From JAGVUD01 sp052033935 (GTDB taxonomy: Bacteria; Armatimonadota; UBA5829; DSUL01), in the NCBI GenBank assembly GCA_052033935.1, contig JBPOJE010000006.1:1-64000 (forward strand): 64,000 nucleotides of DNA, written 5' to 3'. Position numbers and translations under genes: made by a program. Shown here piece by piece: positions 9,801 to 18,073 of the stretch (position 1 is its first letter; each line of letters begins with the position of its first letter). The notes under the pieces are model-generated. The model was not told the DNA's origin. It did not search any database and saw nothing but the letters and a program-made list of their open reading frames with translations.

Positions 9801-10280
9801 CGGGTCCACACGAAGCCGCTTGATCGTGCCCTGCCACGCGGCGGAGGAGCCCACCCAGACGTTGTACGTCTTCCACGTGCCGGTTCCGTACGCCCGGAAC
9901 GTCGCCTTCTTGGCCTCATCGAACGTGGCGCTGGTGTCTGTGGTGAAGTAGATCCCCGCATAGGTACCGGCAAAGCGGGCCGATGGGCTCGATGCCGGAC
10001 GCAGGCGAAGCTTTATCTCGACATAGTGGTCGCGGCGCGCGGCCAGGTCGAGAGGCCCTTCGTTCACGAAATACCCGGGAGAGGCGCCGGACTCGGACCA
10101 GAGCGCCCCGCCGCTGATGCCGGACGCGAGCGCATTCTCAGCGCGCCAGCCCAGCGGGTCTCCTTCGGTTGAAAACACCCACTCACGTTCGAGAACGTCC
10201 GCCGCACTGACGCCCGGCGCGATCATAACGGCAAGGCAGACAGCGGCACACAGCAACAGCGATATTCTAAGAACTATCAA
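5016..10280 (-). CDS. Secreted GH51-like alpha-L-arabinofuranosidase paralogue with three Ig-like and three OB-like modules
   Basis: A 1754-residue paralogue of its downstream neighbour with the same order: signal peptide (1-27, ending GVSAA), N-terminal beta-sandwich, Ig-like domain, catalytic barrel. The catalytic Glu pair is kept: Glu481 in IEIGNEP and Glu614 in QLNEWDINYY. It differs by carrying three Ig-like repeats instead of one before the three OB-like modules, which accounts for its extra length. The start is a TTG at 10278-10280; an in-frame stop lies only nine bases upstream and no ATG precedes the hydrophobic signal segment. A GGGAGA ribosome site lies about 12 bases upstream. The catalytic barrels are very similar while the accessory regions vary, as expected after tandem duplication followed by module gain or loss. 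Confidence 0.8.
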   Translation of the reverse strand: MIVLRISLLLCAAVCLAVMIAPGVSAADVLEREWVFSTEGDPLGWRAENALASGISGGALWSESGASPGYFVNEGPLDLAARRDHYVEIKLRLRPASSPSARFAGTYAGIYFTTDTSATFDEAKKATFRAYGTGTWKTYNVWVGSSAAWQGTIKRLRVDPSPLTNLHIEIQSIRILQDRTGPEFDIKNHWTYTVNDSISYNTPSLVLMNAFDRVSEISKVEFYRRPSGAGDDAWVLSGVDDSTVGTWQYKYPPLPDGSYDLGVKAYDKVPVCNGWDYPQAIVHNLTINTALTPRIDVDAAAPAEPFDRMIAGNNEIWYKWSDSYDPVTNSLDPNLEALIADCGITVIRYPGGCHSDTFYWKKSIGPVASRPSQYGNPCAPVPVNRGPAKFGLDEFCRWCKARGIEPMFTTRFRWPTAGGAPGQDGRQPYLEALHDAVDLVEYCNAPNDGSNWNGGTDWAAVRAANGHPEPYHLKYIEIGNEPFKPDPWGSPSLVGLDGPSEYALAFLSYYDAIKATDPSVIVTPSSYLDFHGDYRGSLVNNWPYQVLSTTGPFIEQTQFHKYFPYSPTQPDVVRLYNETMACAKEFEDAFGAFRIIQKLTAPDRQDLIKVQLNEWDINYYWTNNPTFGWINADHIRSWKAALGTADSLRIFLLNRDLLSIACHWLIQDDNWGLVQHDNVTPNPVWFIFSALHQQFGTKLIPSKFTGAPTLDWDGYQGATPALFNIPKLTGMASLSDDNGAAYLWVINKDRDNAITSDVNVAGFLKAAGQRLLAEVWEMNSDDVDDYTTKRNAYRNITTALYDPSFSYTFPAHSLTCFKFTPVAAEGSAAPGIELSPPSRASTHIQDVMFTVSYSGAYGVTLSPADITLETTGTAVATVEVSGSGPTSRTVSLRGISGDGTLRISIAPATAHDGFGNYAAGAGPCDPVAVVENPGASVIVSSPSQAATRTGPLTYSVRFYGAASAALSADHVTLNKMGTVDGSVTVAGTGTRARVVTIKDITGDGTLSISIAAGAARDSAGTPSAATGPSEEFAVDNTAPAVASIEGPTSQITGVGPVSYTVRFTEPVEGFDSEDDIEVSLSGTARVGSVGIGVDSSGPSAGPYTVTLASISGDGEVSIAVKAGACVDRVGIPNEGAQGASFIVDNTVVSSVGAAKHLEDGAPVVLDSKVVSAVFSGHIYIQEPDRSCGVKVITADALAVGDLVSVTGCLDASGDEVTIAAGVVAPAGDTQSVPPVALAGRLVGGIAFGRQNGVEGGVGLNNTGLLVRTWGRVDQIGPGYLYVDDLSGVRDGTATGTEPNAGVRVVCDPSGFAPGEYLLVTGISSCFPDTEGKLRRCILARSAADIERDASRPLNLERISDVRPLAEGTPVSLSAKVVSAVFGGFFYIEEPDRSSGIRVVSDAIVREAELASVVGEVAVVHGERQIIASSVLPGVGSQPVVPLAMSNRALVSGGEGAVSTGLLARSWGVVTGVGAGWLYIDDGSAVSDGTLTDGEANVGVRVTCDSSGFSVGDYLVVTGVSSCFVTPSGRVAATLLPRAADGIAVQRKVGGFASIGALKHAIPGSEVVLESGVVTATAVQMGGFMYLEDASRSAGIRVGSSLPSQPGDVVRAAGTLRVLDSGELELSEAVAGIVSSTTPLPPLALRLSALGGGAQGFQPMVGSGLGTNNVGLLVRVWGRIEFIDPGGQFFSISDGSAVPGAGGREGVRIWAPGLISPHLSAGQFVLVTGISSCDRDGDLLLPLVRVRAASDIVTP

Positions 10281-10434
10281 GACGAGTCAGGTCTCCCGGT
10301 GCCATGCGCGCGGTGGCGGCGCGCATGGCGTTCGTGAATGCCTCTCGATCCTGATCGGGAGCGCCCGGCACAAGCGCAGAACTGCACGGCACACCTGGCG
10401 CGGCCCAGCGAGAGACGATCAGGCCACCTCTACA

Positions 10435-10443
10435 AGTTTACCA
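10435..10443 (-). promoter_or_regulatory. Extended -10 promoter candidate for the gene ending at 5016
   Basis: Minus-strand TGGTAAACT inside CTTGTGGTAAACT, about 155 bases before the TTG start. It shares the CTTGTGnTAAACT core with the element at 4949-4957 upstream of the paralogue. The -35 box is poor. Confidence 0.4.
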
Positions 10444-10488
10444 CAAGCGCAGCTGGCAGCCGTGATAGGCCATCCGCCTCAAGAATGC

Positions 10489-10522
10489 GCGGTGGGCGAG
10501 GGTTCACTCCCTCGCCCACCGC
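10489..10522 (-). terminator. Strong hairpin just after the giant GHL10 gene, probable terminator
   Basis: A perfect 14-bp stem (10489-10502 with 10509-10522) with a 6-base loop begins 24 bases beyond the stop codon at 10547. The minus-strand sequence after it (GCATTCTT) has only a poor T tract, so termination may be partial or the hairpin may protect the 3' end of the mRNA. Confidence 0.5.
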
Positions 10523-10546
10523 AAGCAGATCAGACTGTCCTTGCCG

Positions 10547-13500
10547 CTACTGGAGCAGGTCCACGATGTCGCTGGCGCTCGTCACGATGATGACGGGCAC
10601 CAGGCGCGTTCCCACAAGCTCCAGGCCCACAACGCCCGTCACCTGAACGATGCCCGAGCACGGCGGGTCAATCGCCCCGCACCGGACCCGGACGCCCCTG
10701 ATGGCGCCGCCATCCGACAGGTTGCTTCCATCATCAAAGTAGAAGAACCTGTCCGCCGGATTGCTGACATCGCACCCAGTGACCGCGCCCCAAGCCCTCA
10801 TCAGAAGGCCGACGTTATACAGCGCGGTGGCACCGGTGATGCCCGGGGTCGCAGCGTTGAAGCTCGCGCCGCCCAGGCTCTGCATATTCATGCCCAAAGC
10901 TTCCGGAACGGCGGCCGTGCCTATCGCTTCGACGACATCCGCGTACAGCACCCGCTCTCCTCCGGACAATCCGAGGACGCCCGCGACGTTCACAAGGTCG
11001 CCCTGCGCCACGGACGCATCACCAAGGACCTTGATGCCCGCCGACCGGCCGGCCTCCTGCACCCAGAACATGCCCGGCAAGACCCGAGTGACGACCTTGC
11101 CGCGAACCGCAAGTCCAGCGCCGTCCTGTTCGCTCCAGAGCGCGCCGATCGGATCAACCCCAGGAGCCACCGTGATTCCGTCGGAAGCCGAGGCCGACCC
11201 TGTGTTTCCCGCGTTGTCTGTCGCGCGGACCTGGATGAAGTAGGTTTGCCCTTCCGACAGCGTCAGCAGCAGATCGGCCATGGCGGTTGCGCTGCCGGCC
11301 GAGGTCCATCCCTTCGTGTCCTGCGTATCGGCGGTTGTACCGATGGCGTATTCGTAGCTGGCGATTCCCGAACCGCCAGCATCTATCGCTTCGGTCCACG
11401 TCGCGCGCAGTGTTGTGAGAGACGGAGTCCACGCGCCTTCATCAGTGACGACAACCACGCCCGGGCCTTCCGTATCTATATAATAGACCTCGGTTTTGAC
11501 CGCCTCTTCGTTGCCCGCCTCGTCCTTCGCAAAGAACTTGAGCGTCGTATCGGCAGTGATCGGGATCGCCGCCGAATACGCGGGGGATGCCAAGGTCGGC
11601 GTGCTGCCGTCGGTCGTGTAGTAGATCGCCGTCGAGCCCGGCGCGCTCAGGGTCACGCTCTGATTCGCATTGTAGAGTCCGCCCGCAGGGCTGGCCGTCG
11701 AGACGGGCGCCGTGTTGTCAACCGTGAACGCCAAGCTCATCCCGGTTGCGGCAGCGCTGTTGCCAGCGGTGTCTGTCGCGGTTCCAGCGGCGATGGAAAT
11801 GCCGAGCGTCCCGTCGCCCGTGATGCCCGAGATCGTCACAGTCCGCGTGGACGCGCCCGTACCGCTCACAGCCACCGTCCCGTTCGCCGTGCCCGTCTTG
11901 TTCAGTGTCACGTTCGTATTCGCCAGAGTAACCGCATCAGCCCCGGTGTAGGTGACCGTGTAGGTGACCGGCCCGCCCTTCGTGATCGTGGCTGACGGAG
12001 CGCCGACGGCGACCGCCGGAGCAGTGTTGTCCACAGTGAACGTAGCGCTCGGCCCGGCCGCGGCAGCGCTGTTGCCAGCGGTGTCTGTCGCGGTTCCAGC
12101 GGCGATGGAAATGCCGAGCGTCCCGTCGCCCGCGATGCCCGAGATCGTCACAGTCCGCGTGGACGTGCCCGTACCGCTCACAGCCGCCGTCCCGTTCGCC
12201 GTGCCCGTCTTGTTCAGCGTCACGTCCGCGCTTGTGAGCGTCACCGCGGAGACGGTGACATCATCCGAGTAGCTGACGGTGTAGCTGATTGGGCCGGAGC
12301 GTGTGAGCGACCCCGACGGCGCGCTGATGGCAACGGACGGAGGAGTCACGTCGCCGCAGCTTCCACTGCCCGCCCCGGCGTACACCCACTTGATGGCGTC
12401 AGCGATCACAACGGTGGTGTCGCTGGTCTCACCGGTCGCGTTGTTCAGTGTGACGCAGCCGCTGGTTCCGGCGGCAAACGGCAGGCCGCTGCCAAGGAGA
12501 ACCCAGGCGCTTCCGCCCGTCGTCTGGTTGACCGTCTTGGACGTGCTGCCACCGCTGTAGTTGATGACATACTTCGCGGCGGTGGAACGGTTGGCCCCGG
12601 AATTGTACCAGCAGTAAACGTCGTACAGTCCGGTGGCCGGCAGCGTCGGAGTCCAGGTGGCCGTGTGGGTCGCGCCCGATGCCACGTTGTCAGCGAAGTG
12701 ATAGTAGGTGTTGTAGCCGCCCGCGTACGAGCCCTGAATCCACGCTCCGTCGAAGGACGCGCCGGCGTCCTGGTCGTCAACGATGACGTCGGACGGCGCG
12801 GGGGTGCTGCCCAGATAGACGAGCTTCACGGCATCGGCAACAACGTACTTCGTGCTGCTCCTCTCTCCTGTGTTGTTCCTCAGAACAACATTCCCGCCCG
12901 TACCCGCGGCGAAAGGCAGATTGGTGGCGATCAGTTGCCACTCACCGCTACCGGCAGTCTGATTGAACACTGCCGACGTTGTCCCGCCGCTGTAAGTGAC
13001 GGTGTAGGTAGCGCTCGCGGTGTTGCCGCTATCCACCGGGTAGCAGCAGTAAACCGCGTAGTATCCCGCCGTGGTGATTGTGGGCGTCCAGGTGTACGTG
13101 GCCGATGCCGTTGTCCGCGTGTTCCGCACGCGACGATAATCGCCGTCGTTCCCGGCGCCTGACATCAGAGTCCACGTTCCGGTTGTGCTCGTTCCGGTAT
13201 CTCCGTCGTCAAGTATGATCTCCGACGGCGCCGCGCCGGTGGTGAACACGTAATCGCTGGAAGACGCCGTGCCGTTAGCGTTCACCGAAACGCACTGGAA
13301 GTGATACGCCGTGCACGGCGCAAGGCCGGTCAGAGTCATGCTGTGACTGGTAACCAGAGCCGAGTCGGTCACCTGGCTGCCGTACGCCGTGGTCGTGCCG
13401 TAGTTGACCCTGCTGCTCGCGGCCTGGTCGGTGGTCCACGTGATGGTCGCCGATGATGAGGTGATGCCGCTCGAACTCACGTTCGATATGGACGGACCGC

Positions 13501-16500
13501 TGCCCGTCACGAACGTGTAGTCAGTGGACACCGCCGTGCCATAGGCGTTCGTGGACGTGCACTTGAAGTGATAGGTGGTGCCCGCAGTCAGCCCGGTCAG
13601 CGTCACGCTGTGGCTGGTGACCTGCGATGCGCTTGTGGCCTGGCTGCCATACGAGGTTGTCAGGCCGTAGTCCACCTTGCTGTCCGAGGCCATATCCGTG
13701 GTCCAGGTGATGGTGGCCGATGTCGCCGTGACGCCCATCGCCTGAACGTTGGATATCGCCGGCGGCCCGCTGGTGGTGAACGTGTAATCGCCCGATGTGG
13801 TAGAGCCGTTCGCGTTGGTCGAGATCACCCGGTAGTGATACAGCGTCTTCGCCGCCAGCCCGCTCAGCGTCTGCGAGTGCGATGTGACGAGGCTGGAATC
13901 CAGCGCCGTTGTGGACCCGTAGCTCGTGGTCGTTCCGTACTGCACCTGCGAAGTGGACGCCTGATTGGTCGTCCAGGTTATCGTAGCGCCGGAGCTCGTA
14001 ATGCCGCTGGCCGCGACAGCGCTGATTGCCGGCGGCGCGAGCGTCGTGAACGTGTAGTCCGGCGAATAGGTCGTGCCATTCGCGTTGGTCGAAACGACGC
14101 GGTAGTGATACAGCGTTCCCGCCGTGAGCCCGCTCAGCGTCTGCGCGTGCGACATCACCAGGTTCGAGTCCAGCGTGGTGGTGGAGCCGTAGCTCGTGGT
14201 CGTTCCGTACTGCACCTGCGAGGTGGACGCCTCGTTGGTGGTCCAACTGATAGCGGCGGAGTTCGCCGTGATGCTCCCCGCCTGGACATTCGTGATGACG
14301 ATGGTTGACGGGTTCGCGTACTTGTAAACCCACTTAACAGCATCCGCGTAGAACGAGCCGCTCACGTCTATGGCGGTGTTGTTGACATCAACCTGGCCCG
14401 TGGCCGATCCCGCCGCGAACTGGTAGGTCCCCAGGGAGACCCAGGTATCGCTGGTGGCGGACTGGTCCACGTCCACGTTGGTGGTTCCGTTGAGGTGGGT
14501 GACCGTGTGCCGGATAGGATTGCGGCGGCTCGCGCCGGCTCCCCAGGTTATGAAGACCTCATAGGTCCCGGCCACGGCGATGTCCGCCGTGAAGAGGGCG
14601 TGCTTCTCGTTTGCCACCGAGGTGTAGGTGCTTCCGTATCGCGAGCCGATCCCGGACGTGACACCCGATGCCGCGCTCTTGGCGGTAGAATCGCCCAGTT
14701 GGCCGGACTCCGAATACCAGGCGTAGTTCTGTCCGCCCTGCCTCGATTCGATGATGATGTCCTCCACCGAGCTGCCGTCGGTGGTCGTGAAGGTGTAGTC
14801 CGACGAGTAGGTCGTGCCATAAGCGTTCGCCGAGCGTACCCGGAAATGATAGGTGGTGCTCTGCTGAAGCCCTGTGAGCGTCACGGAGTGCTGTGTGACC
14901 GCGGATGTGTCGAGTGTTGACGACTGCCCATAGCTTGTCGTCAGCCCGTACTGCACCTGGCTGTCAGAAGAAGCATCGGTGGTCCAGGTTATGGTGGCGC
15001 TGGAGCCTGTCACGTTCGACGACTGCACGTTGGAGATGACCGGCGGGTTGGTGGCACCGAGCGCGAAATCGCGCACATACATATTTCCGGTCACGCTGCC
15101 GACCTGCACCACCACCGTATCCGTGGCGTTGGGATACCCGGACCTGCTGGCCGTAACAGTGTAGGTGCCTGGCGTGAGGTCAATGAAAGCATAGAACCCC
15201 GTGCCGTCACAGAGCATGGAACGGCTCTCGGGACCGGTTATCGCAACCGTGGTACCATACGCGCCATCCGACCATTTGCCGGTGCTGGCGATGGTGACGG
15301 TTCCGCTGATGTGTCCCTTGGTGGGTGAAGCCTTCCAGGACATCACGGGCACGTCATCCCAGGACGGGGTCACCTGGGAAACCAGCGTCGGGCTGAAGCC
15401 AGCCCAGGTGCCGTTGACGTAGGGCACCCTGTACGAGTAGCCGCAGAAGCCCTGCGCGTAGTTGCCGGCCGGCGACGCGGTGCGCGTCTGCTTGAGCGTG
15501 TTGATCGAGTTGGTGAGCGAATTGAGATAGAGGCCCGGCCCGATGTACATATGCCGGTTGCCGTGGCGATCCTTCAGGAAGTTGATCCACCTGGTCCAGT
15601 CGGCCGAATACGAGCCGCCCAGGTCGTAGTAGGTCATCGGCATGGCAGCGTCCAGAATGCCTTCCTGAAGCCAACTGTCCCAGTCGGAATACACATCATA
15701 GTACGGACGGGTGGACTGGAATGCCGTCCGGGTGGAGGATGTCGGGGAAGGGTTCCAGGTGACGCCGGCGACAGTCTGCTTGACCCACGGCTTCACCAAC
15801 TGGATCTTTGCGTAAGCTTTACGCACGACGGCGGTAATCTGGTCGCGCCGCCATTGCTTCCACTGCTCGGTGGTGTAGGTCGGCGAACCGCTGAGCCCGT
15901 ACCGCTGGTTGTAGCGCGCAACGCTCGTGGGGTTGTAGCCCTCGTTATTGGCATCGAAGCGGATGTAGTCATAATGAATCCCGTCAATGTCGAAGTTGGT
16001 GACGAGGTCCATAGCCACGTTGACGGTGTAATCCTCGGCAAGCGGGTGGCCGGGGTCGAGTGCGTACGTGGAGGGCTCCGTGCCCGTGTTGGTGCGGGTT
16101 ATCCAATAGTTGTCCAGCGTCGTCAGGCTGCCGGTGGGCGTGCTCGAGTGCTGTGAGTAAACCGTGCCGCCGTTTGTGCGGAATGCGACGATCCAGGCAT
16201 GAACCTCAATGCGCTTCTTGCCCCCCGTGGTGTCGTGCGCGGCGTTGATGACCGCCTGGAGAGAGTTGAAGTCCGCCGGCGACAGGCCGGACATATACGG
16301 TTCGCCCATGGACGACGGGTAGTTCGCATCGCAGTTGCGCCGCACCTGCACGACGACCGCGTTGCAGTTCGCGGCGCGTATCTGGCCACCGCTGGTGGTG
16401 CCGGGCACACCGAGCAGAGTGTCCACCTGAGACTGGTTCAGAACACCAGCGCCCCAGGCGTCCACCCAGAAGGCTCGGAATTCGGCCGCGCCGACGGCGC

Positions 16501-16588
16501 CGGCGGCTGCCACACAAAGAACGAGCCCGATGCAAAGGGCCTGCATCCGCCTCCCCATTTGAGACCCAAAGAACCACAAAAACCTCAT
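10547..16588 (-). CDS. Giant secreted GHL10-family protein with golvesin, FnIII, Ig-like and OB-like modules
   Basis: A 2013-residue secreted protein. After the signal peptide comes a glycosyl-hydrolase-like 10 domain (EFRAFWVDAWGAG, FDIDGIHYDYIRF, MPMTYYD), a family linked to cell-wall or polysaccharide hydrolysis. Next come a carboxypeptidase-regulatory-like beta domain, one FnIII domain, a golvesin/Xly-type binding domain (about 14300-14770), four more FnIII domains (13240-14300) and two further golvesin-like domains (12365-13235). Two Ig-like repeats (11710-12310), a chitobiase-C-type domain (YYTTDGSTPT), an FnIII-like domain and one C-terminal OB-like module (QEAGRSAGIKV) complete it. 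The ATG at 16586-16588 has an AAAGG site about 10 bases upstream; in-frame GTG/ATG codons lie at 16609 and 16606. The gene at 19330 encodes a shorter relative. Confidence 0.8.
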   Translation of the reverse strand: MRFLWFFGSQMGRRMQALCIGLVLCVAAAGAVGAAEFRAFWVDAWGAGVLNQSQVDTLLGVPGTTSGGQIRAANCNAVVVQVRRNCDANYPSSMGEPYMSGLSPADFNSLQAVINAAHDTTGGKKRIEVHAWIVAFRTNGGTVYSQHSSTPTGSLTTLDNYWITRTNTGTEPSTYALDPGHPLAEDYTVNVAMDLVTNFDIDGIHYDYIRFDANNEGYNPTSVARYNQRYGLSGSPTYTTEQWKQWRRDQITAVVRKAYAKIQLVKPWVKQTVAGVTWNPSPTSSTRTAFQSTRPYYDVYSDWDSWLQEGILDAAMPMTYYDLGGSYSADWTRWINFLKDRHGNRHMYIGPGLYLNSLTNSINTLKQTRTASPAGNYAQGFCGYSYRVPYVNGTWAGFSPTLVSQVTPSWDDVPVMSWKASPTKGHISGTVTIASTGKWSDGAYGTTVAITGPESRSMLCDGTGFYAFIDLTPGTYTVTASRSGYPNATDTVVVQVGSVTGNMYVRDFALGATNPPVISNVQSSNVTGSSATITWTTDASSDSQVQYGLTTSYGQSSTLDTSAVTQHSVTLTGLQQSTTYHFRVRSANAYGTTYSSDYTFTTTDGSSVEDIIIESRQGGQNYAWYSESGQLGDSTAKSAASGVTSGIGSRYGSTYTSVANEKHALFTADIAVAGTYEVFITWGAGASRRNPIRHTVTHLNGTTNVDVDQSATSDTWVSLGTYQFAAGSATGQVDVNNTAIDVSGSFYADAVKWVYKYANPSTIVITNVQAGSITANSAAISWTTNEASTSQVQYGTTTSYGSTTTLDSNLVMSHAQTLSGLTAGTLYHYRVVSTNANGTTYSPDYTFTTLAPPAISAVAASGITSSGATITWTTNQASTSQVQYGTTTSYGSTTALDSSLVTSHSQTLSGLAAKTLYHYRVISTNANGSTTSGDYTFTTSGPPAISNVQAMGVTATSATITWTTDMASDSKVDYGLTTSYGSQATSASQVTSHSVTLTGLTAGTTYHFKCTSTNAYGTAVSTDYTFVTGSGPSISNVSSSGITSSSATITWTTDQAASSRVNYGTTTAYGSQVTDSALVTSHSMTLTGLAPCTAYHFQCVSVNANGTASSSDYVFTTGAAPSEIILDDGDTGTSTTGTWTLMSGAGNDGDYRRVRNTRTTASATYTWTPTITTAGYYAVYCCYPVDSGNTASATYTVTYSGGTTSAVFNQTAGSGEWQLIATNLPFAAGTGGNVVLRNNTGERSSTKYVVADAVKLVYLGSTPAPSDVIVDDQDAGASFDGAWIQGSYAGGYNTYYHFADNVASGATHTATWTPTLPATGLYDVYCWYNSGANRSTAAKYVINYSGGSTSKTVNQTTGGSAWVLLGSGLPFAAGTSGCVTLNNATGETSDTTVVIADAIKWVYAGAGSGSCGDVTPPSVAISAPSGSLTRSGPISYTVSYSDDVTVSAVTLTSADVTLNKTGTANGTAAVSGTGTSTRTVTISGIAGDGTLGISIAAGTATDTAGNSAAAAGPSATFTVDNTAPAVAVGAPSATITKGGPVTYTVTYTGADAVTLANTNVTLNKTGTANGTVAVSGTGASTRTVTISGITGDGTLGISIAAGTATDTAGNSAAATGMSLAFTVDNTAPVSTASPAGGLYNANQSVTLSAPGSTAIYYTTDGSTPTLASPAYSAAIPITADTTLKFFAKDEAGNEEAVKTEVYYIDTEGPGVVVVTDEGAWTPSLTTLRATWTEAIDAGGSGIASYEYAIGTTADTQDTKGWTSAGSATAMADLLLTLSEGQTYFIQVRATDNAGNTGSASASDGITVAPGVDPIGALWSEQDGAGLAVRGKVVTRVLPGMFWVQEAGRSAGIKVLGDASVAQGDLVNVAGVLGLSGGERVLYADVVEAIGTAAVPEALGMNMQSLGGASFNAATPGITGATALYNVGLLMRAWGAVTGCDVSNPADRFFYFDDGSNLSDGGAIRGVRVRCGAIDPPCSGIVQVTGVVGLELVGTRLVPVIIVTSASDIVDLLQ
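11700..12310 (-). repeat. Two near-identical Ig-like repeats inside the giant GHL10 protein
   Basis: Two adjacent copies of about 100 residues share GTVAVSGTG-like, TLGISIAAGTATDTAGNS and VDNTAP strings. They are also very close at DNA level, for example the stretches near 11750-11900 and 12060-12210. This implies recent duplication or gene conversion, and the region is prone to assembly collapse. Confidence 0.75.
13240..14300 (-). repeat. Four tandem FnIII repeats in the giant GHL10 protein
   Basis: Four repeats of about 88 residues (264 bases), each with an ATITWTT / QVQYG or related / TSYGS / LTGL..TTYHF / DYTFTT pattern. A fifth copy (14780-15040) is separated from them by a golvesin-like domain. 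Purple-acid-phosphatase-type FnIII folds are the likely structure. Confidence 0.75.
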
Positions 16589-16603
16589 TGTTTGAGAACC
16601 TTT

Positions 16604-17013
16604 CATCACCAGTCTAGCAGCGCTTGCGAGAACATCGTGCCGGGCAGAACCCGCATCTTCATCGAGACGCTGGCAAACGAAGACTCACGGCAGACCGGCG
16701 CCCGCGCGGGCGGAGGAGGTTACAGATGAATGCCGTGAATAGCGGCGAGTGAGCAGACGTGCACACTCACCACCCTGCTCCGAGAGATGTTGGCCAGTGC
16801 AAAGCGTAATCCAGATCAGCATGCCACAGTCGAGAGCTTCCCAGGCAGATAACGCCTGACGCCGTCCTGAAACTAGAACGGCGTAGAGCAATACGCCCTT
16901 TCGCGGGAAATACTACAACTCCGCAGGGCTGTTGTCAAGAACTGTTTTTCGGCCTGTTTTTGGCCTGAGAGAATGTCACCCCTGGCGCGTGGGCGGGCGG
17001 CGGTGCGCTGGGA
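16604..17013 (-). other. About 400-base gap: long leader of the giant GHL10 gene plus intergenic sequence
   Basis: I see no gene here. It holds the promoter at 16910-16938 and a predicted untranslated leader of about 310 bases running to the start at 16588. The leader contains short dyads but matches no riboswitch I recognise. Between the promoter and the next gene's stop at 17014 lies a near-repeat, GGCCTGTTTTT. Confidence 0.4.
16910..16938 (-). promoter_or_regulatory. Sigma-70-type promoter of the giant GHL10 gene
   Basis: On the minus strand TTGACA (16938-16933), a 17-base spacer, and TAGTAT (16915-16910). The perfect -35 and ideal spacing make this one of the best promoters in the window. 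Transcription would start near 16903. Confidence 0.65.
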
Positions 17014-17982
17014 TCAACGCCCTGTGTTGCGCGGGCTGCAGAAGAGCTTCAGGCCGGGGACTTCGGAGCGCATTTTGTAGAGCGCCTGCGTGCCGGGATC
17101 GGTGATGTACACATCCCGCATGTCCTTGCCGCCGAACTCGATGTTCGTGGGTCCCCAGTTGTTCTCGTGCGGAAGGCGGATGATGGTGGTAATCCGGCCC
17201 TTCGTATCGAACACCAGCACCGAGTGCGCCCCGAAATGCGTGACCCAGAGGTTGCCTTTCGAGTCCACCGCCATCCCGTCCGGGTCGCCCGGCCCGTCGG
17301 GAGAGAGATCAGCGAACGGCTCCTTCGGGCCAAGGGTTCCATCCGGCTTCACGGCAAAGCGCAGAACGCGGTTCTCGCCCGATTCGCAGACGTAGAGATG
17401 CTTCGCGTTCGCAGTAAAGGCGAGGCCGTTCGGAAACGCCATGCCATCGGCGACGCGCGTCACCTTCCTGGTCCCCTGCTCCACCCTGTAAACACAACCG
17501 ACCGGGTTCTTCTTGTTCGACCCCACGGGATCGGTGAAGTAGAGGTTGCCCCCTGGGTCGAACGCCAGGTCGTTCGGCCCCTTGAACGGCTCGCCCGCGC
17601 AGTTGTCGGCGTACACTTCGCAGCGCTTGTCCGGATATATGCGGATGATGGCATTGCGCCCGTGGTCGCAGACGAACATCGTTCCGTCCTTGTGGAAGGT
17701 CAGCCCGTTGGATTTCTTCCAGGCGAACGGCTCGTCCTGCTCGCTGGCGGACATCCATTTGCGCTCGACAGTGCCATCGGCGCACACTTTCGTGATGGTC
17801 TCGTCATTGCAGTTGGAGAAGAACAAGTTCCCCCGGCCGTCGTACGCCGGGCCTTCCGGAAACGACAACCCATCGCACACCTTGACCAGGCCGGCTTTCG
17901 AGTCAGCGGCAGCGGCAGGCCGGACGGCAAACAGCAGCACTGTCCCGGCAATCGCGAAAACGAACAGCATGAGTTTCTCCAT
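17014..17982 (-). CDS. Secreted SMP-30/gluconolactonase-like six-bladed propeller protein
   Basis: A 322-residue protein of the SMP-30/gluconolactonase/LRE family, whose members hydrolyse sugar lactones or related esters in a calcium-dependent propeller. The N-terminus MEKLMLFVFAIAGTVLLFAV...AAAA is a signal peptide, so it acts outside the cytoplasm. Family marks are FPEGPAYDGRGNLFFSN near the start, GPNDLAFDPGGNLYFTDP in the middle, and DGMAVDSKGNLWVTH toward the end. The ATG at 17980-17982 has a GAAAGGATG ribosome site at good spacing, so the possible 12-residue N-terminal extension is not used here. It lies downstream of a decayed PHP gene in the same orientation and may once have been co-transcribed with it. 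The true substrate is unknown. Confidence 0.85.
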   Translation of the reverse strand: MEKLMLFVFAIAGTVLLFAVRPAAAADSKAGLVKVCDGLSFPEGPAYDGRGNLFFSNCNDETITKVCADGTVERKWMSASEQDEPFAWKKSNGLTFHKDGTMFVCDHGRNAIIRIYPDKRCEVYADNCAGEPFKGPNDLAFDPGGNLYFTDPVGSNKKNPVGCVYRVEQGTRKVTRVADGMAFPNGLAFTANAKHLYVCESGENRVLRFAVKPDGTLGPKEPFADLSPDGPGDPDGMAVDSKGNLWVTHFGAHSVLVFDTKGRITTIIRLPHENNWGPTNIEFGGKDMRDVYITDPGTQALYKMRSEVPGLKLFCSPRNTGR

Positions 17983-18073
17983 CGGGTGACATCCTTTCGC
18001 ACACTGGCTCTGACACACTCTGTTTGGCCGCCGACGGGCCGAAATCCTGCCCTCGCAGGCTCAGTCCCGTGCC

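Noticed and set aside
16604..16910. Possible cobalamin or cyclic-di-GMP riboswitch in the leader
   Set aside because: The conserved cores of those riboswitches were not found; only short dyads are visible.
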